64,000 bases of DNA from Chionoecetes opilio (lineage: Eukaryota > Arthropoda > Malacostraca > Decapoda > Majidae): NCBI GenBank assembly GCA_016584305.1, contig JACEEZ010020542.1, positions 222,501 to 286,500 of the forward strand. Direction: 5' to 3'. Below, one piece after another: positions 10,577 to 23,791 of the stretch (its first letter is position 1; every line of letters starts with the position of its first letter). The position numbers were made by a program, and so were the translations under genes. Under the pieces are notes generated by a model. The model had not been told where the DNA came from and did not search any database. It was given only the letters and a program-made list of their open reading frames with translations.

Positions 10577-12309
10577 CAGAGCTGGGCACTAAATACATTG
10601 CATGTATTTAAATACTAAATACATGCGAGAAATGTATTTAAATACTAAATACATTAATTGTATTCAAATATATTTGTAAATACATTTTAAATACACACAC
10701 ATTTTTATGCCATGAATTACATCATGAAGTTTCGAAAGTATTCACTATTTAATTATAAAATCTCCAGAGGCACAAAATTATGAAATCTAAATTTTCAAAC
10801 TCTTTCTTCTATTTGCAATATAAGTATGCATTCCTTTGAGAATTCTATAAACCATCTACCACAGTATGGAATCCACACCCTGACATAATGTTCGAGTTGC
10901 ATTTATAATAATATAAGCGAAAGTGTGTGTGTCTGTCTGTCTGTCTGTCTGTCCGCGATAGGTGCCGCTCCCAGTGCCCCAATCCCCTCATATGCCACAG
11001 TTTTGGAACCAGCTCGACCAGGGGAAGGTTTTAAGCCTACTTATGAAATGATCCGATCACTTCTTTTTTTCTTTTTTTTAGCAGCCTATTAGTGAGAATT
11101 GTGAAAAAAAAGTGGGTTGCGAGAATTGAGGAAACCTTGATGTAGGGTGATGGGTAATGGGTGAGTGAATGGGTGGGGTGATGGGTAATGGGTGTGGGGT
11201 GATGGGTGAGTGAATGGGTGGGGGGTGATGGGTGATGGGTGAGGGAATAGATGGGGGGTGATGGGAAATGGGTGGGTGAATGGGTGTGTGGTGATGGGTA
11301 ATGGGTGAGTGAATGGGTGGGGGATGATGGGTAATGGGTGAGTGAATGGGTGGGGGGTGATGGGTAATGGGTGAGTGAATGGGTTGCGGGTGATGTGAAT
11401 GGGTTGGCATTAATACATACAATCATGATTTCAGGAAAGCTAGAAGGGGCTATCTGGAGCGTCTGTGTTTGGTGGGCCTTTGGCCCACCAAACACAGGTG
11501 GTGGGCCGAAGGACCACCAATAGCCCTCCGCAGGAGCTAGCCAAAAAGTCCGCCCGGAGGGCGGCTTTGCGGCTAGTTATTATCATAAAAGTTTGCACAC
11601 ACTTTCAACAATATGAAATTTTTGGAGCTAAATACAGTATAGAAATGGCTGGAGGAAGCACCGAATACTAGTGACTGATGAGGAACAGAATCCCAGACAC
11701 GCGAACAGTGTTTATCAGACAGCAGGACAGGAACTGAACTTGTCGTTAGAGATCTACCCCCCTGTCCCGCGACTACCGCCAGCCCGTCGCCACCGTGACC
11801 CACCACCTTTGCTCCACCTCCCTCCTCCCCATTCCCCAATATCCTTGCAGCGGTGGATGCTATAGATATGAATATGATAAGAAATTAGCACCGAGAATTT
11901 GTTCTTTGGTCATTTTGTCAAAGGCAAATAAAATGTGTATTATCAGCTCACCTGGCTAATTAACTTAATCTACATATCTCTAGAAATGTCTGCAAATAAA
12001 CTATTTCCTTAGATTTTGCGTTTCCTTAGAAATTTCCTTCTCAGGTCAAATTTCCTTAAAATAAGGAAATTTTCTGAAAGTGGAAACACTAGTTCACTGT
12101 AACATCAGGGTTGCTTGATAGTTGGGCGGGTTTATGGCCAAATGAACTGAAAAAAAAGTATTTACATTTTTATATTATAAGTATTTAAATACTCATTAAA
12201 GTATTTAATTACTGTATTTAAATACATGAAAACTAATGTATTTATAAATACATTTCTTAATACACAAATGTATTTGAATACAAATGTATTCAAATACTGC
12301 CCAGTTTTG
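10577..12309. mobile_element. Non-autonomous hAT element with a perfect 8-bp target duplication
   Basis: GCTATATA lies immediately before the left end (10569-10576) and after the right end (12310-12317). The inverted ends are CAGAGCTGGGCA and TGCCCAGTTTTG, and the subterminal regions are rich in GTATTTAAATAC-type repeats on both sides. An 8-bp duplication with CAGNG ends is diagnostic of hAT. No transposase frame is present. A Helitron (10902-11576) has inserted into it, so the hAT is the older of the two. Confidence 0.88.
10902..11576 (+). mobile_element. Non-autonomous Helitron nested in the hAT element
   Basis: It has the same layout as 5137-5790 in the opposite orientation: an AT-rich start with ATAATATAAGCGAAAGTG and a GTCTGTCTG run, a minisatellite in the middle (GGGTGATGGGTAAT type, about 11150-11400), GGTGGGCC palindromes, the CCGCCC GGA GGGCGG hairpin and CTAG followed by T. 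The first bases are TT where intact copies have TC. It carries no coding capacity. Confidence 0.85.
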
Positions 12310-12449
12310 GCTATATATCTATCTAAACTATGTCTTTCCCAGGATTCTCAGGAACTTTTTGTCAAAAAATAAATGTTAAAAGGAAATTTGAATCAAATTA
12401 TTGTTATTTTCCTTATTTAGAGGTTACATTATACATACTAATTACTGAT

Positions 12450-12755
12450 GCAAAAAAAATAATGGCCGACGCCGCAGAAAACTTTATTTTAGGGGGGTCT
12501 ATGCTGTACGGTAGGGGTTAAGAATTGTAAAAAAAAAAAAAAAATGGCAACGCCACAGGAAACTATTTTAGGGGGGTCTATGCTGTACGGTAGGGTTAAG
12601 AATTGTAATAAAAGAAATGGCCAACGCCACAGGAATCTTTATTTAAGGGGGGTCTATGCTGTACGGTAGGGGTTAAGAATTGTAAAAAAAGAAATGGGCG
12701 ACGCCACATGAAACTTTATTTTAGGGGGGTCTATGCTGTAGGAGTTAATAATTGT
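12450..12755 (+). repeat. Tandem repeat, four units of 76-80 bp
   Basis: GGGGGGTCTATGCTGTA recurs at about 12492, 12571, 12647 and 12724. Each unit also holds AATGGCCAACGCCACAGGAA-like sequence, ACTTTATTT and GGTTAAGAATTGTAA. The last unit is shortened. Confidence 0.92.
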
Positions 12756-12779
12756 CTGAGAATGGACAAGTAAAAAAAG

Positions 12780-12924
12780 ACAAGAAAAAATAAAATACCG
12801 ATACCGATAATACTGGTATTTTGACACCGGTATCGTAACTGATACCGGTGTGTGGACGTACCGGTATTATTCCCGAAAACCGGTATCGGCAATATCGGTA
12901 TTTTGTTGATACCGCACAACCCTA
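12780..12924. mobile_element. Fragment built of ACCGGTATCG palindromes
   Basis: Repeated direct and inverted ACCGGTATCG / CGATACCGGT motifs end in ACCGCACAACCCTAG, where the gypsy frame abruptly begins. I infer the end of a DNA transposon that cut into the gypsy element. Its class is not certain; hAT-like is a guess. Confidence 0.45.
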
Positions 12925-12927
12925 GTG

Positions 12928-13447
12928 TGAACAGGTTTTTGATTCAGTGAAGTCGTTACTCTGCCATCATCCTATCCTGCGTGCCCCTGACTTCACTAAG
13001 CCTTTTGTGCTGGCGACCGATGCTAGTCGAGTGGTCGTGGGTACCGTGTTATTGCAACAGGGGGAGGATCAGAAGGAACACCCAGTTGCATTCTGCTCTA
13101 AGAAGTACACTGCCGCTTAGCGGAATTATTCCGTTATAGAGCAAGAGCTGTTGGCCATTCAGTTGACCTTGCAGCATTTTGAGGTGTACTTGCCTTCATA
13201 TGGCCCGGTGATTAAAGTCTACTCTGACCATCACCCTTTGCAGTTCTTGCAGATGTTCAAGTTTAAGAATCAACGTCTCACTCGCTGGAGTTTGTTGTTG
13301 CAGGAGTAGAACTTGGACGTGAAACATATCCGAGGAGTGGATAATGTTATAGCTGATTGCCTTTCCCGCTCTGATTTGCATGAGGGCGGGGCTGAAAGAA
13401 AATTTTGCTCCAGGGAACAAAATTTTCCCTTGGGGAAGGGCGTGTAA
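12928..13447 (+). pseudogene. Ty3/gypsy RNase H fragment
   Basis: The frame carries PDFTKPFVLATDAS (first catalytic Asp), then HPVAFCSKK, YSVIEQELLAIQLTLQHF (catalytic Glu) and YSDHHPLQFL (second Asp), then HIRGVDNVIADCLSR. This is the order of the RNase H domain of gypsy pol. Two in-frame stops are visible (after KKYTAA and after LLLQE). Reverse transcriptase is missing upstream and integrase downstream. The GGGGAAGGGCGTGTAACACC junction near 13432-13452 could be a polypurine tract and LTR start, but that would require loss of integrase. Confidence 0.88.
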
Positions 13448-13568
13448 CACCTGCCGGGGGGCCTGGCTGGTGTGTGTCCTCGGGTGAGTGAAGAGGAGAA
13501 GAGAGGAAGGTGCCCCCCCCCCCGCCCCTGGTGGGCCCCTCAGTCCCGCGTGGCAGAACGGCGCCCTA

Positions 13569-16091
13569 AGGCGAATTTTGGTGAAGAAGCCGTAAGAACC
13601 CGGCTTCTTGCATCTTGCGTTTTATGTTAACTCAAGGCACTTTTAAGAAGCCGGCTTCTTACGGCTTGCCCAGCTGGGCCAAGCCGTAAGAAGCCGGAGG
13701 AAGCGAGCCCTGGGCCAGAAGCCACAAAACACTTAAAGACCTTTTCTTGGTCGTTAGTCCAACGACGGAACCCACAGCGCGGAAAAGTCGTCGGTTTCGT
13801 CGTTAACGTGCACACTGGCCAACGACTGCTCAAGACCGGTATTAGCAGAGGTCTGAAGTCTCCAGGCATGCTCATTATTGTTTGGTGTGCTATGAAATAT
13901 CTTTTTTATAGGTGAATGTAGACATATGATTGCATTTGGATGGATATTATTAATATATATGAGTAAAGAGATGAAATACAAGCAAGGGACTCATCCACGT
14001 CTGGCAGCGCGGCCTTCGGCAGCAGCAGCAGCAGCATGATGAAGCCCGTGAGGTGGATATCAACACCAACTTCACCAAGGGAGATAGATGTCTTTGGTAA
14101 TATTTAGTAGGGGAGCGAGAACCCCTTGAGGAATCCTATGATCCCTGGTGATATCCTATGGTGCTATCACAGGCGTGGGAGCTGACTGTCTTCTTCAGGA
14201 AGGCACAGGTGAGGCGGATAACTGCGGGTTTTTACTCAAAACTATTGAGTGTGGCGGCTGGAGCCGCCACCTCCTCCGCCACTGTAGGTTTGGGCAGGAT
14301 TAAACGTCTTATTACTCGTTATTATACAACTTAGTGATTATGGTGAGATGTTATATATATTTGTCATTATCTAAATCAATGTACCACCGTGTGTCACCTT
14401 AAATAAGGGTGATTTAAAAATGTTATGATGAGGTGACTGATGGCGGGGCAGAGTGACGGAGAGGCCTTGCCGCGGGGCCTCCCCATATCACAAATATTCA
14501 CTATTTCAACCCACACACACACCTTCTACCACCAAAACACTAGCAACACAGGCTCCTTACTTATACATCTTACTATCTGATATATTAAAACTCCTTAAAA
14601 CGCAAGCATTCCGAATAAAACGAGAATTAGTTTGAGATGACAGGGACAAGGCGGGGAGAGGCAGTCTGGCATGCCATTCTTGCCCGGAAATATGTCTCGC
14701 TGACTTGTGATTGGTCGAGAAGTTTTAAAAACTGTTTGTCATTGGCTGGTGACTGATGACGCGCTTGATGACGTCATTACTCGCCTTAGCCAGTCAGCGC
14801 CTTCCGACGTGTTAACGACCGAAAAGGGAGGCTTTGTAGCTTTCGTCGTTAGGAAAAGAAGTTCGGAGAGATGGTCGTTGCTGGCGCAACTACCTTTGTT
14901 GCTGGCTTCCCGCCCTGGGCCCCGCTTCTCACGGCTTCTCTCGGCTTCATACGTCACGATACGTGACGTCAGAGAAAAACAACAAGTGGCGGTGTTGCGC
15001 GAAATCTTATCAGTGCAAAATCCTGTAGACCCATCCATTCATCTATCGTATTTCACTTATTTTACAGCTTAACTGCTGCCCCGATACACGTTACAGGCAA
15101 CATCGAGTCACTAGCTTTCCATGAGAACACTTACAAGTAATAATAGTTGATAAAATAATACATGATAAAAACCATACTCCTGACTGTTTTTGACGTGGAT
15201 AATTTAAGCTTTTGCGTAACTATTATTACTTGTTAGTGTTCTCATGGGAAGCTAGTGACTCGATGTTGCCTGTAACATGTATCAGGGCAGCAGTTAGCCT
15301 GTAAAACCAGTGAAATAAGAGCGATGAATGGAAGTTTACAGGATTTCGCGCCTTGACAATATTTCGCAAAACAGCGGGACAGGCGGAACTAGTAATAGAG
15401 TGAATATCGGTGTAGAAATAATGTAATTACAGATAACAGGACACAAGTAAACACACAGATGTACATTCAAAAGCATGGACTTACCTTAAGACCACGTATA
15501 AGAATATACAAGGTACCGTAGATATAACACTATAGTCGCCAGTCAATTGCCACTGCACTAATGTCGCCAGGCACAATATATTACGAATTTTAGCATCCCT
15601 ACAGACTTTTATGTGCCACTGAAGACATGTAGTGTGATGTACATAATATAAACTACTGTGGATGCGTCTTCAGTGGCACATACAAATCAGTAGTGATGCT
15701 AAAATTCGTAATATATTGTGCCTGGCGACATTAGTGCAGTGGCAAGTGACTGGCGACTATAGTGTTATCTACGGTAGAGCAGCTGATAGGTATATGTTGT
15801 GGAAATGACTAGCATTGCGTTTAATTCAGTATGTTTATGAGAGAAGATGTGGTTGGATATGAGTTGAAGATGACAATTCGTCATTGTGTGCACATTCACC
15901 TTTTTTTGGCATTAAATCAATCAATCAATCGTCATTGTGTGGTTGTTTTGTTTACAGCTATCAGCTGTGATCGCCGAGCTGGCGAGCCCCGACAAGAAGC
16001 TGGCAACTGTCAGCCGTTCTGGCGAGGCACGCAAGCGAGAGAGAAGCCGGCAAGAAGCCGGCTTCTTACGGCTTCTCACCAAAATTCGCCT
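13569..16091. mobile_element. Element X copy 1: 2.5-kb unit with inverted ends
   Basis: AGGCGAATTTTGGTG at the left end is mirrored by CACCAAAATTCGCCT at the right end. GAAGCCGTAAGAA..CCGGCTTCTTGC also pairs inside both ends. I saw no clear target duplication. The part 13725-14900 recurs in inverted orientation at 25090-26300, so this is a dispersed element. It has no recognised coding sequence. It contains a further inverted repeat (about 15015-15160 with 15225-15360) and a family A MITE (15513-15776). Confidence 0.65.
15513..15776. mobile_element. Palindromic MITE, family A, copy 2
   Basis: TACCGTAGATATAACAC and GTGTTATCTACGGTA form the ends. The arms pair through CTATAGTCGCCAGTC, CACTAATGTCGCCAGGCAC and TTAGCATC. 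It is closely related to 7771-7996. Confidence 0.85.
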
Positions 16092-16997
<906 letters not shown>

Positions 16998-17929
16998 CAT
17001 ACTACTGCACTAGAGTCCCAGTGTTTCTCAACCAGGGGTCCGCGGACCCCTAGGGGGCCGCAGAAACTTATCAAGGGGTCCGCAGGACGGGGAATTAAAC
17101 ATATTACAGTTAATCCTGTCATGGCTCAGTTTTTTTTATAATTCATGATTACACCATGTGTCTTAATCGAGATGTCCAGTTTTTTTTCTAGTTTTTCTCT
17201 GGCTAGTTGCGTCTCTCAGAATGTGGCGATGATTTGTATAATATATTATAATGTTCCTATCACTAAACGCTTTAAAAAAGTGAGGAAGTTATATTTGTTG
17301 GCAACGTTGCTTCCTAGGTAGCATAACATGCAATAGCTACACAGCGCGTTGCCCAGAGCTCAGCCCGAGAGCTGTATTCATTCTGCTGACGACTGCTGCT
17401 GACTGAACACGTGGCGTGACTGGTTGTCCTTGTGGATTGTAAGTTTTCGCATAATGTTGTTTAGTTTGTTTGTTTGCTTGTTTTTCATTTGACCACACTA
17501 TAATACTGGCACTGTGCAACAAATATGTAGGTCTTCTTCACCTTAAAGTTTTTTTTTTCTTTCTTTTGCCAGACTGATGTTTACCTGTCTGTGAAGAAAA
17601 TGGACAAATATGTTATTAGACCGTCCTCATCAAAACAAGAACTACCAAACAAACAGAGTGATGAGCTAAAATCTTCAGATGATGAGTCAGAGGTCACATC
17701 CGTTGAGAGGAAGAGGAAGATTAATTCTTTTCATGTTATGGACTCGAAAATTAGGAAATATGATGATATTTACCTTAACTATGGCTTTGTAGTAAGTACA
17801 AGTGAAGGTGTTGAGCAGCCACAGTGCGTCCTTTGCTGCAGAGTACTGTCCAATGAGAGTATGAAGTCCTCCAAGTTAATTGCGGGGCGGTAGCGGCTCG
17901 CCATACCGCCTCCCCAAGATTTGGGGAGG

Positions 17930-18270
17930 CGGTAGCGGAGTGGTTAGCGTCTCCGACTGGCGTTCTCGGTGACCTGAGTTCGATCCCCGAAGAAACCCAA
18001 AACCTTTCTGCACCGTCGAGTGGCCTAAGAACACCCACATGCCCTGCCCATCAACTCTACCTTCGATTGCGAGTGCATCGGAGGACACAGGAGGGCGGCA
18101 TGAGCCTCTAATCACAGGCGTCACTATAAGAACCCTGCCTGCGCCACCACGGGCGAGGACCAACCATCATCACAGCCCTCAAGTGAACCTCCAGAACCTA
18201 CCACCCGAGCCCTGGGTCACCACTGCCTACAGGCGCTATAGGCACAAATGTAAAAAAAAATAAAAAAAAA
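17930..18270 (+). mobile_element. tRNA-derived SINE, family 2, in the BED finger
   Basis: The head GTAGCGGAGTGGTTAGCGTC (A box) and GAGTTCGATCCCC (B box) is tRNA-like with long-arm Leu/Ser type spacing. The roughly 250-bp body ends in an A-rich tail with TAAAAA. It separates the cysteines from the histidines of the host transposase finger. An extra GGGGCGGTAGCGG..CCGCCTCCCC hairpin stands just before it. Confidence 0.85.
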
Positions 18271-20698
18271 ATAGGCACTTCCAGGCAAAGCAATTTCAGT
18301 ACAAGGATAAGTCAGGAAACATTTTTGAGCGCAAAGCTAAAGAACTGCGCAGTGGACAAGTCGGGTTAAAGGCCACTACCACTATGGATAAAAAACTGCT
18401 TAAGATTTCATATATTGTGGCTCAGAAAATTTGCCAACAGAAAATGCCTCACACAATTGGGGAAAAATTGATCATGCCTTGTGCAATTGAAATTGTCATG
18501 GAAATGCAAGGGGATGAAAAAGCTATTAAGGCATTAACAAAAATTCCAATATCAAATGACACTGTGAAACGCCGCCGCATCTCATCAATGTTTGAAGACA
18601 TACTGGAACAATGCACTGCACGTCTCCGTAACAATGACTTTCCCATCCAGCTGGATGAATAAACAGATGTGTCCAAAATGTCACATCTACTGGCGTTTGT
18701 GCGCTATATGTGGGAGAATGAATTACGAGAGGAATTTTTTTTTTGCAAAGAGATGAGAACAACAACTACACTTCAAACTCTGGATGACTTTGTGAAGGAT
18801 AATGGAATCAGTTGGACTAATTGCATCGGAATATGTACTGATGGCGCCGCAGCCATGACTGGCAGGCATAAAGGAGTCGTGACCAGAATATTAGAAGTTG
18901 CTCCCCGTGCCATTGCAACTCATGTTTTTTGCACAGAGAAATGCTCGCTGCAAAAGACTTGGAGCCTGGCCTTCACGCAGTTATGAACACTGCTGTAGAA
19001 ATTGTAAACTTCGTTAAAACAAGGGCCACAAATTCCAGACTGTTTGCTGCACTCTGTGAGGAAGTAGGTGCAGACTATATATCTTTACTTATGCATACAG
19101 AGCTGAGATGGTTGTCCCGCGGGCGGATGCTCACACGTTTATTCAGCCTAAGGGAGGAGCTGTGTACATTCCTCTCAGAGAAGAAGCCTGAGCTTGCAGA
19201 TTTCTTTAATGATGATAAATGGCTTCTTCAGCTGAGCTACCTGGCAGACATATTCAGCGAAGTAAATAAGCTGACCAAAGCAATGCAAGGTGCAAACACA
19301 AACAACATTTCTCAGTACCAAAAAGTTGAGGCTTTCAAAAGAAAGCTCAAGTTGTGGCGTGTTCGTACCTCGTCAGGAATCACTCATATGTTTGAAAATA
19401 TGCAAGCATTCATTCAAGACAGAGGCATTAGTTTCAATGTATTCAAAGCACAGGTAACATTGCACCTGTCAAAGTTGTTGGAGAAATTCAACAGCTATTT
19501 CCCTGAGCAAACTGAGGAGCAGGCTTGCTTCTTACCAGTGGATAGAAAACCCCTTCATTGAGAATATTGAGATGAAGCTTCCAGAAGCCTCACAGTCAAA
19601 ATTATTAGAGGAGCTCATTGACCATGAAGTATATGATTGACTCATGGTATCTGATGGTACACTGTTAGAAAAGAAGGGTAGAAAAAGGGTGTTTGTAGTG
19701 AGCAAATACTGCAACCCTTTTTCTACCCTTACAAATATACCCTTTTTGGAGCGACGCAAATATACCCTTTTGCAACCCTAAATATACCCTTTCGGAGCGA
19801 CGCAAATATACCCTTTTGTAACCCCAAATATACTCTTTCGGAGCGACGCAAATATACCCTTTTGCAACCCCAAATATACCCTTTTCAAACCGCAAATATA
19901 CCCTTCTGCAACCCCATATATACCCTTTTAGAAACGCATATATACCCTTTTGTAACCCCAAATATACCTTTTTCCAACCGCAAATATACCCTTTTCCAAC
20001 CCCAAACATACCTTTTTTCAACCCCAAATATACCCTTACGTTTTTACGTTACCCTACCCTACCTAAATTTCAACCCTATTTCCACCCCCCACCCCCATTG
20101 CCATTGCCATGATGATAATAATACAATCGCAATTGATTTTCTTTCTTCTGGTTTTAATGGTTTTTGGTTTGTAAAGGTTTATTGTACAATTAAATGGAAA
20201 AACTTGAACATAATATACAGAATATATTAAATGAAAATACAGGATATATTTGCATATGGAGTGTTTACATGAATAGTTAATATAATAATATGAAAAGAAC
20301 ATGTAACAAAAAGGAATAAGACAAGTACAAAAATTGTGTAGCCATATGCATATAATTATAACTGGCAGATATTAAATTGTTATGTATTTGTAAGATGTCA
20401 TGTTTATTAAAGTACCACCTTTGATAACAAAGAGAACGCGAGAAACTAAGAAAAAGGAAAACTGAGATGATGAAGCAGACTGAAGTATATTATTAGCTCG
20501 TGCTGCTACAGATCTACTGCTACTAACAAGATAAAGAGACAGAAGGTAACGTCACCTCCCCGGGGCGTCGAGGCAATATCAGTCCTTTTTGCGCATGACG
20601 TCAATGGGTATCGCGCCACCAGGGGGTTCAAATATTTTATGGCCTCACTCAGGCCTCACCGCCGACCCGACACCTGACACGCCTGACACCTCCCACCA

Positions 20699-20822
<124 letters not shown>

Positions 20823-21030
20823 ATCCCGTAAGCCACCCATACCTCCTCCCTTCCCTTACCTTCTCCTCCTCCTACCCCTTCCCCTACCTCCTCCTCCTCC
20901 TCTATCTTTTCTTTCACTCTCACCCTCCTCCTCGCCCTCTTAATTCTTATTGACGTCACTTCCCCCAGCGCGGCAAAAGGGAGGTGACGTTACCTATCCT
21001 GAATTATTGCCACATATCACCTGATATAGC

Positions 21031-21212
21031 CCGTCAGGGTGGCAAGGTTGTTAGAGACGTGAGTTCGCAATGTGCAGCGTCCCTGTGCATTCGGTAAGCG
21101 GTTCGAGTCCGCCTAGTTCGTGCTGACGTGGCGGCGCTTTGTATAGTCAATAACCTTGTAGTTGGTACTTGCAAAGTGTCTAGATAGGATGAAAATCTTA
21201 TCTTATCTTATC
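21031..21212 (+). mobile_element. tRNA-derived SINE, family 1, copy 3
   Basis: It has the same head (CCCGTCAGGGTGGCAAGGTTG, CGGTTCGAGTCCGCC B box), body and ATCTT tail as the copies near 3.1 and 3.6 kb. It sits inside the nested CACT-ended element. Confidence 0.85.
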
Positions 21213-22280
21213 ACCTGATATAGTAACGCTTGGTTTTCAATGAAATATACAAATATGCAACATGTTAGAGTCATATTTACGGTAAGTTTGTAATCAGAAA
21301 AACATACTCAACATTTGACCAAGAACAAACATGTATTTACATGTACTTATAATTTTAATGATTTAGCTAGTGGTGACAATAATACCCTTTTACTACCCCT
21401 GACCATTATACCCCTTTACAACCCTTCTTCTGCTGACAAATATACCCTTTCTCAACTCTCGTCTAAAAAGGGTAGATGAAGGGTATAATCGGCAGCATCT
21501 ACCCTGCAGCCTGGACATAGGGTATAAAAAGGGTAGTGATGGTGCGATGTAACAATTCTACCCTTAATATACCCCTCATTTCTGAGAGTGTACTATGAAG
21601 ACTCGATTCAGTGCAGTGCCACTAGAAACCTTCTGGGCTCAATGTTTTCATGAGTTCCCGATTTTTCATGGAGCAGCTATGAAAGTGTTGTTACCTTTCA
21701 CCACCACCTACCTATGTGAGTCAAGCTTTTCAGCCATGACAGCACTGAAAACTAAATATAGGTCAAGATTAAGGATCGAAGATGACATACGTGTCAGTTT
21801 ATCAAGTATACCCTCACGCATTGATAACATCATAGCTAGCAGTCAGCAGCAAGTATCACATTAAGTGAAACATAAACATCATTTGCAGATAAAGAAAAGT
21901 TAATTGATCATAAACAAAATTTAATGTGGGAAGCTTTTTATATGACCATGTTATTTGTAACTAAATTTTTCAGAGTCGCTAAATAAGAGTTTACCATTTA
22001 GAAAGCCTAATTATTATGTTTTCTTAGAAGTGAAGTTTACTTTATTTTCCATTTCGTAAATATACACGGATTTTTTTTCTTTTATTTTTGTATCATGTTT
22101 GTACAATGAAAACAATCTAATAATAATAAACACCACTTCCTGTGAAAAGAAAACCTTTTATTAACCATTCTTACATACAAATGTAGTGACTATATCCTAT
22201 CTAATCCCGTACCAAGGGGTCCCCTGAATATATAAGTGCATGTAAGGGGTTCAGAAAGCTTGAAAGGTTGAGAAACACTG

Positions 22281-22531
22281 CACTAGACTATCTTTGCAGT
22301 GAAAATTCATTTTCGTTTGGGAATTTTGTCTGGGGCAAGTAGCAGCTGTGGCGACAAGGCCTCAAACAAGTAAACAATTATAAACACCGCAAAAGGTGCT
22401 TCAAGAAGACTGGCGCGACGTGAAGCGACGGCAGGGAATAACGACATAAAACAAGACTTGTACACATAAAAAGAGTTGCGACCTAATCCATGACACGTAA
22501 TTGATGCTTCCGTCGCGAAAGCTGCCACCAG
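22281..22531. other. Anonymous DNA
   Basis: Intron sequence between the hAT element and a small MITE. No signal recognised. Confidence 0.4.
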
Positions 22532-22729
22532 GCGGCATATTCCCGTTCTCTATGGGAGTATGTGGTTTCCGAGTGAAGACGTTTGGCTGTAGTTCCGAAA
22601 CTAACCATAGGATTTTCTCGAAAATATCCTCGTTGTGATTCCCTTACCTACTCAGTAACCTGATGGAAACTAACCTGACGTGTTCAAGAGCGCCACATAC
22701 TCTTCTAGAAAACGGGAATATGCCACCCG
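22532..22729. mobile_element. Short MITE, family B, copy 1
   Basis: GGCATATTCCCGTTCTC at the left is mirrored by GAAAACGGGAATATGCC at the right. The inside (GGTTTCCGAGTGAAGACG, GAAACTAACCATAGGATTTT, CTAACCTGACGTGTTCAAGAG) recurs at 44965-45200 in the same orientation. Confidence 0.75.
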
Positions 22730-22755
22730 GCAAACCCGTCCCCCCCCCCATTTTT

Positions 22756-22864
<109 letters not shown>

Positions 22865-23036
22865 AATACAGTGAAAAATTTGAATATTTAGAAAAAAATT
22901 GTTAATAGATAATAAATTTGGTAATATAAATTCCGGAAATTTCGAGAATTTTTTTTTATTCCCCCTGGACGCCGATTTTGACACCTTGTAAATTCCAGAC
23001 ATAGCCGGAAAAACCCGGACGGAGAGGCAGCCCTAC

Positions 23037-23215
23037 CTGAATGCCCAAGTGTTCCCGGCAAATAGGGGATACACGGTGGTCCCGATGTGGAATGGGTTAT
23101 AGCCGCCTTCCGTGGAGAGGTAGGTTTCCATTAATATTCTCACTACGTAATAATTGCGTATATACGAAAAACCACCTTCGAGTATTCTCTTGATGGCGAC
23201 ATCTGGTTCCACTTC
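23037..23215 (-). CDS. Ionotropic receptor, S2 middle exon
   Basis: The exon lies between TTTTCAG at 23216 and a CAG|GTAGGG donor at 23037, 179 nt long. It reads EVEPDVAIKRILEGGFSYI, then a variable stretch with an NPFHIG motif, then FAGNTWAFR. This is the S2 segment in which glutamate receptors place an acidic ligand contact after the 'G.YA.I' motif; here that motif is GGFSYIRNYY, with no acidic residue. It leaves in phase 2, and the first base of the exon at 2679-2826 completes an Arg codon. The exon has no start-like ATG near its 5' edge, so it is not visible as a long ORF. Phase and family fit make it convincing. Confidence 0.88.
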
Positions 23216-23261
23216 CTGAAAATTTAGATTACTAATTTACCACGCGGGATTTGTATATTAT

Positions 23262-23269
23262 ATTTATCT

Positions 23270-23350
<81 letters not shown>

Positions 23351-23371
23351 ATATATATATCACTTTTAACG

Positions 23372-23415
<44 letters not shown>

Positions 23416-23428
23416 TATTATCTTAAAA

Positions 23429-23510
<82 letters not shown>
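23262..23510. repeat. (TA)n microsatellite cluster with inverted AT blocks
   Basis: TA runs are interrupted by CACTTTTAACGATATATAAA and TATCTTAAAAGTG, which mirror each other, so the whole tract can fold back. Confidence 0.95.
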
Positions 23511-23513
<3 letters not shown>

Positions 23514-23514
23514 T

Positions 23515-23752
23515 CAGTATGAGCGCATACCTCCGGCCGAATATTTCATCAATTGGTTGCCATGGCAACAGTTATCAATAGATTTCATGCAAAATTAAAT
23601 AAGTTCTTCCTTATATCAAATAAACTTGGTATACCGAGTTTGGTCCAAATCTATATTTAACTTTTCGAGAAATCCTGTACACTAACAGACAGACAGACAG
23701 ACAGATCGGGGTGAAAACATAACCTCTCCAACTCCGTTGGCGGAGGTAATTA
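23515..23752 (+). mobile_element. Retroelement 3' tail, RTE-like
   Basis: GGTTGCCATGGCAAC, a (CAGA)n run, GGGGTGAAAACATAACCTC and a terminal hairpin CCAACTCCGTTGGCGGAGGTAAT follow each other. This set resembles the 3' ends of RTE-type LINEs and the SINEs that share them. No coding part is present. The assignment is from memory and moderate. Confidence 0.5.
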
Positions 23753-23791
23753 GGCAGATTTTGACAAAGCTCAATTCTTTTAACTTAAGAC

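Noticed and set aside
17930..18010. tRNA-Leu/Ser-like gene
   Set aside because: Followed by a conserved-looking body and A-rich tail, and inserted inside a transposase finger, so it is a SINE head.
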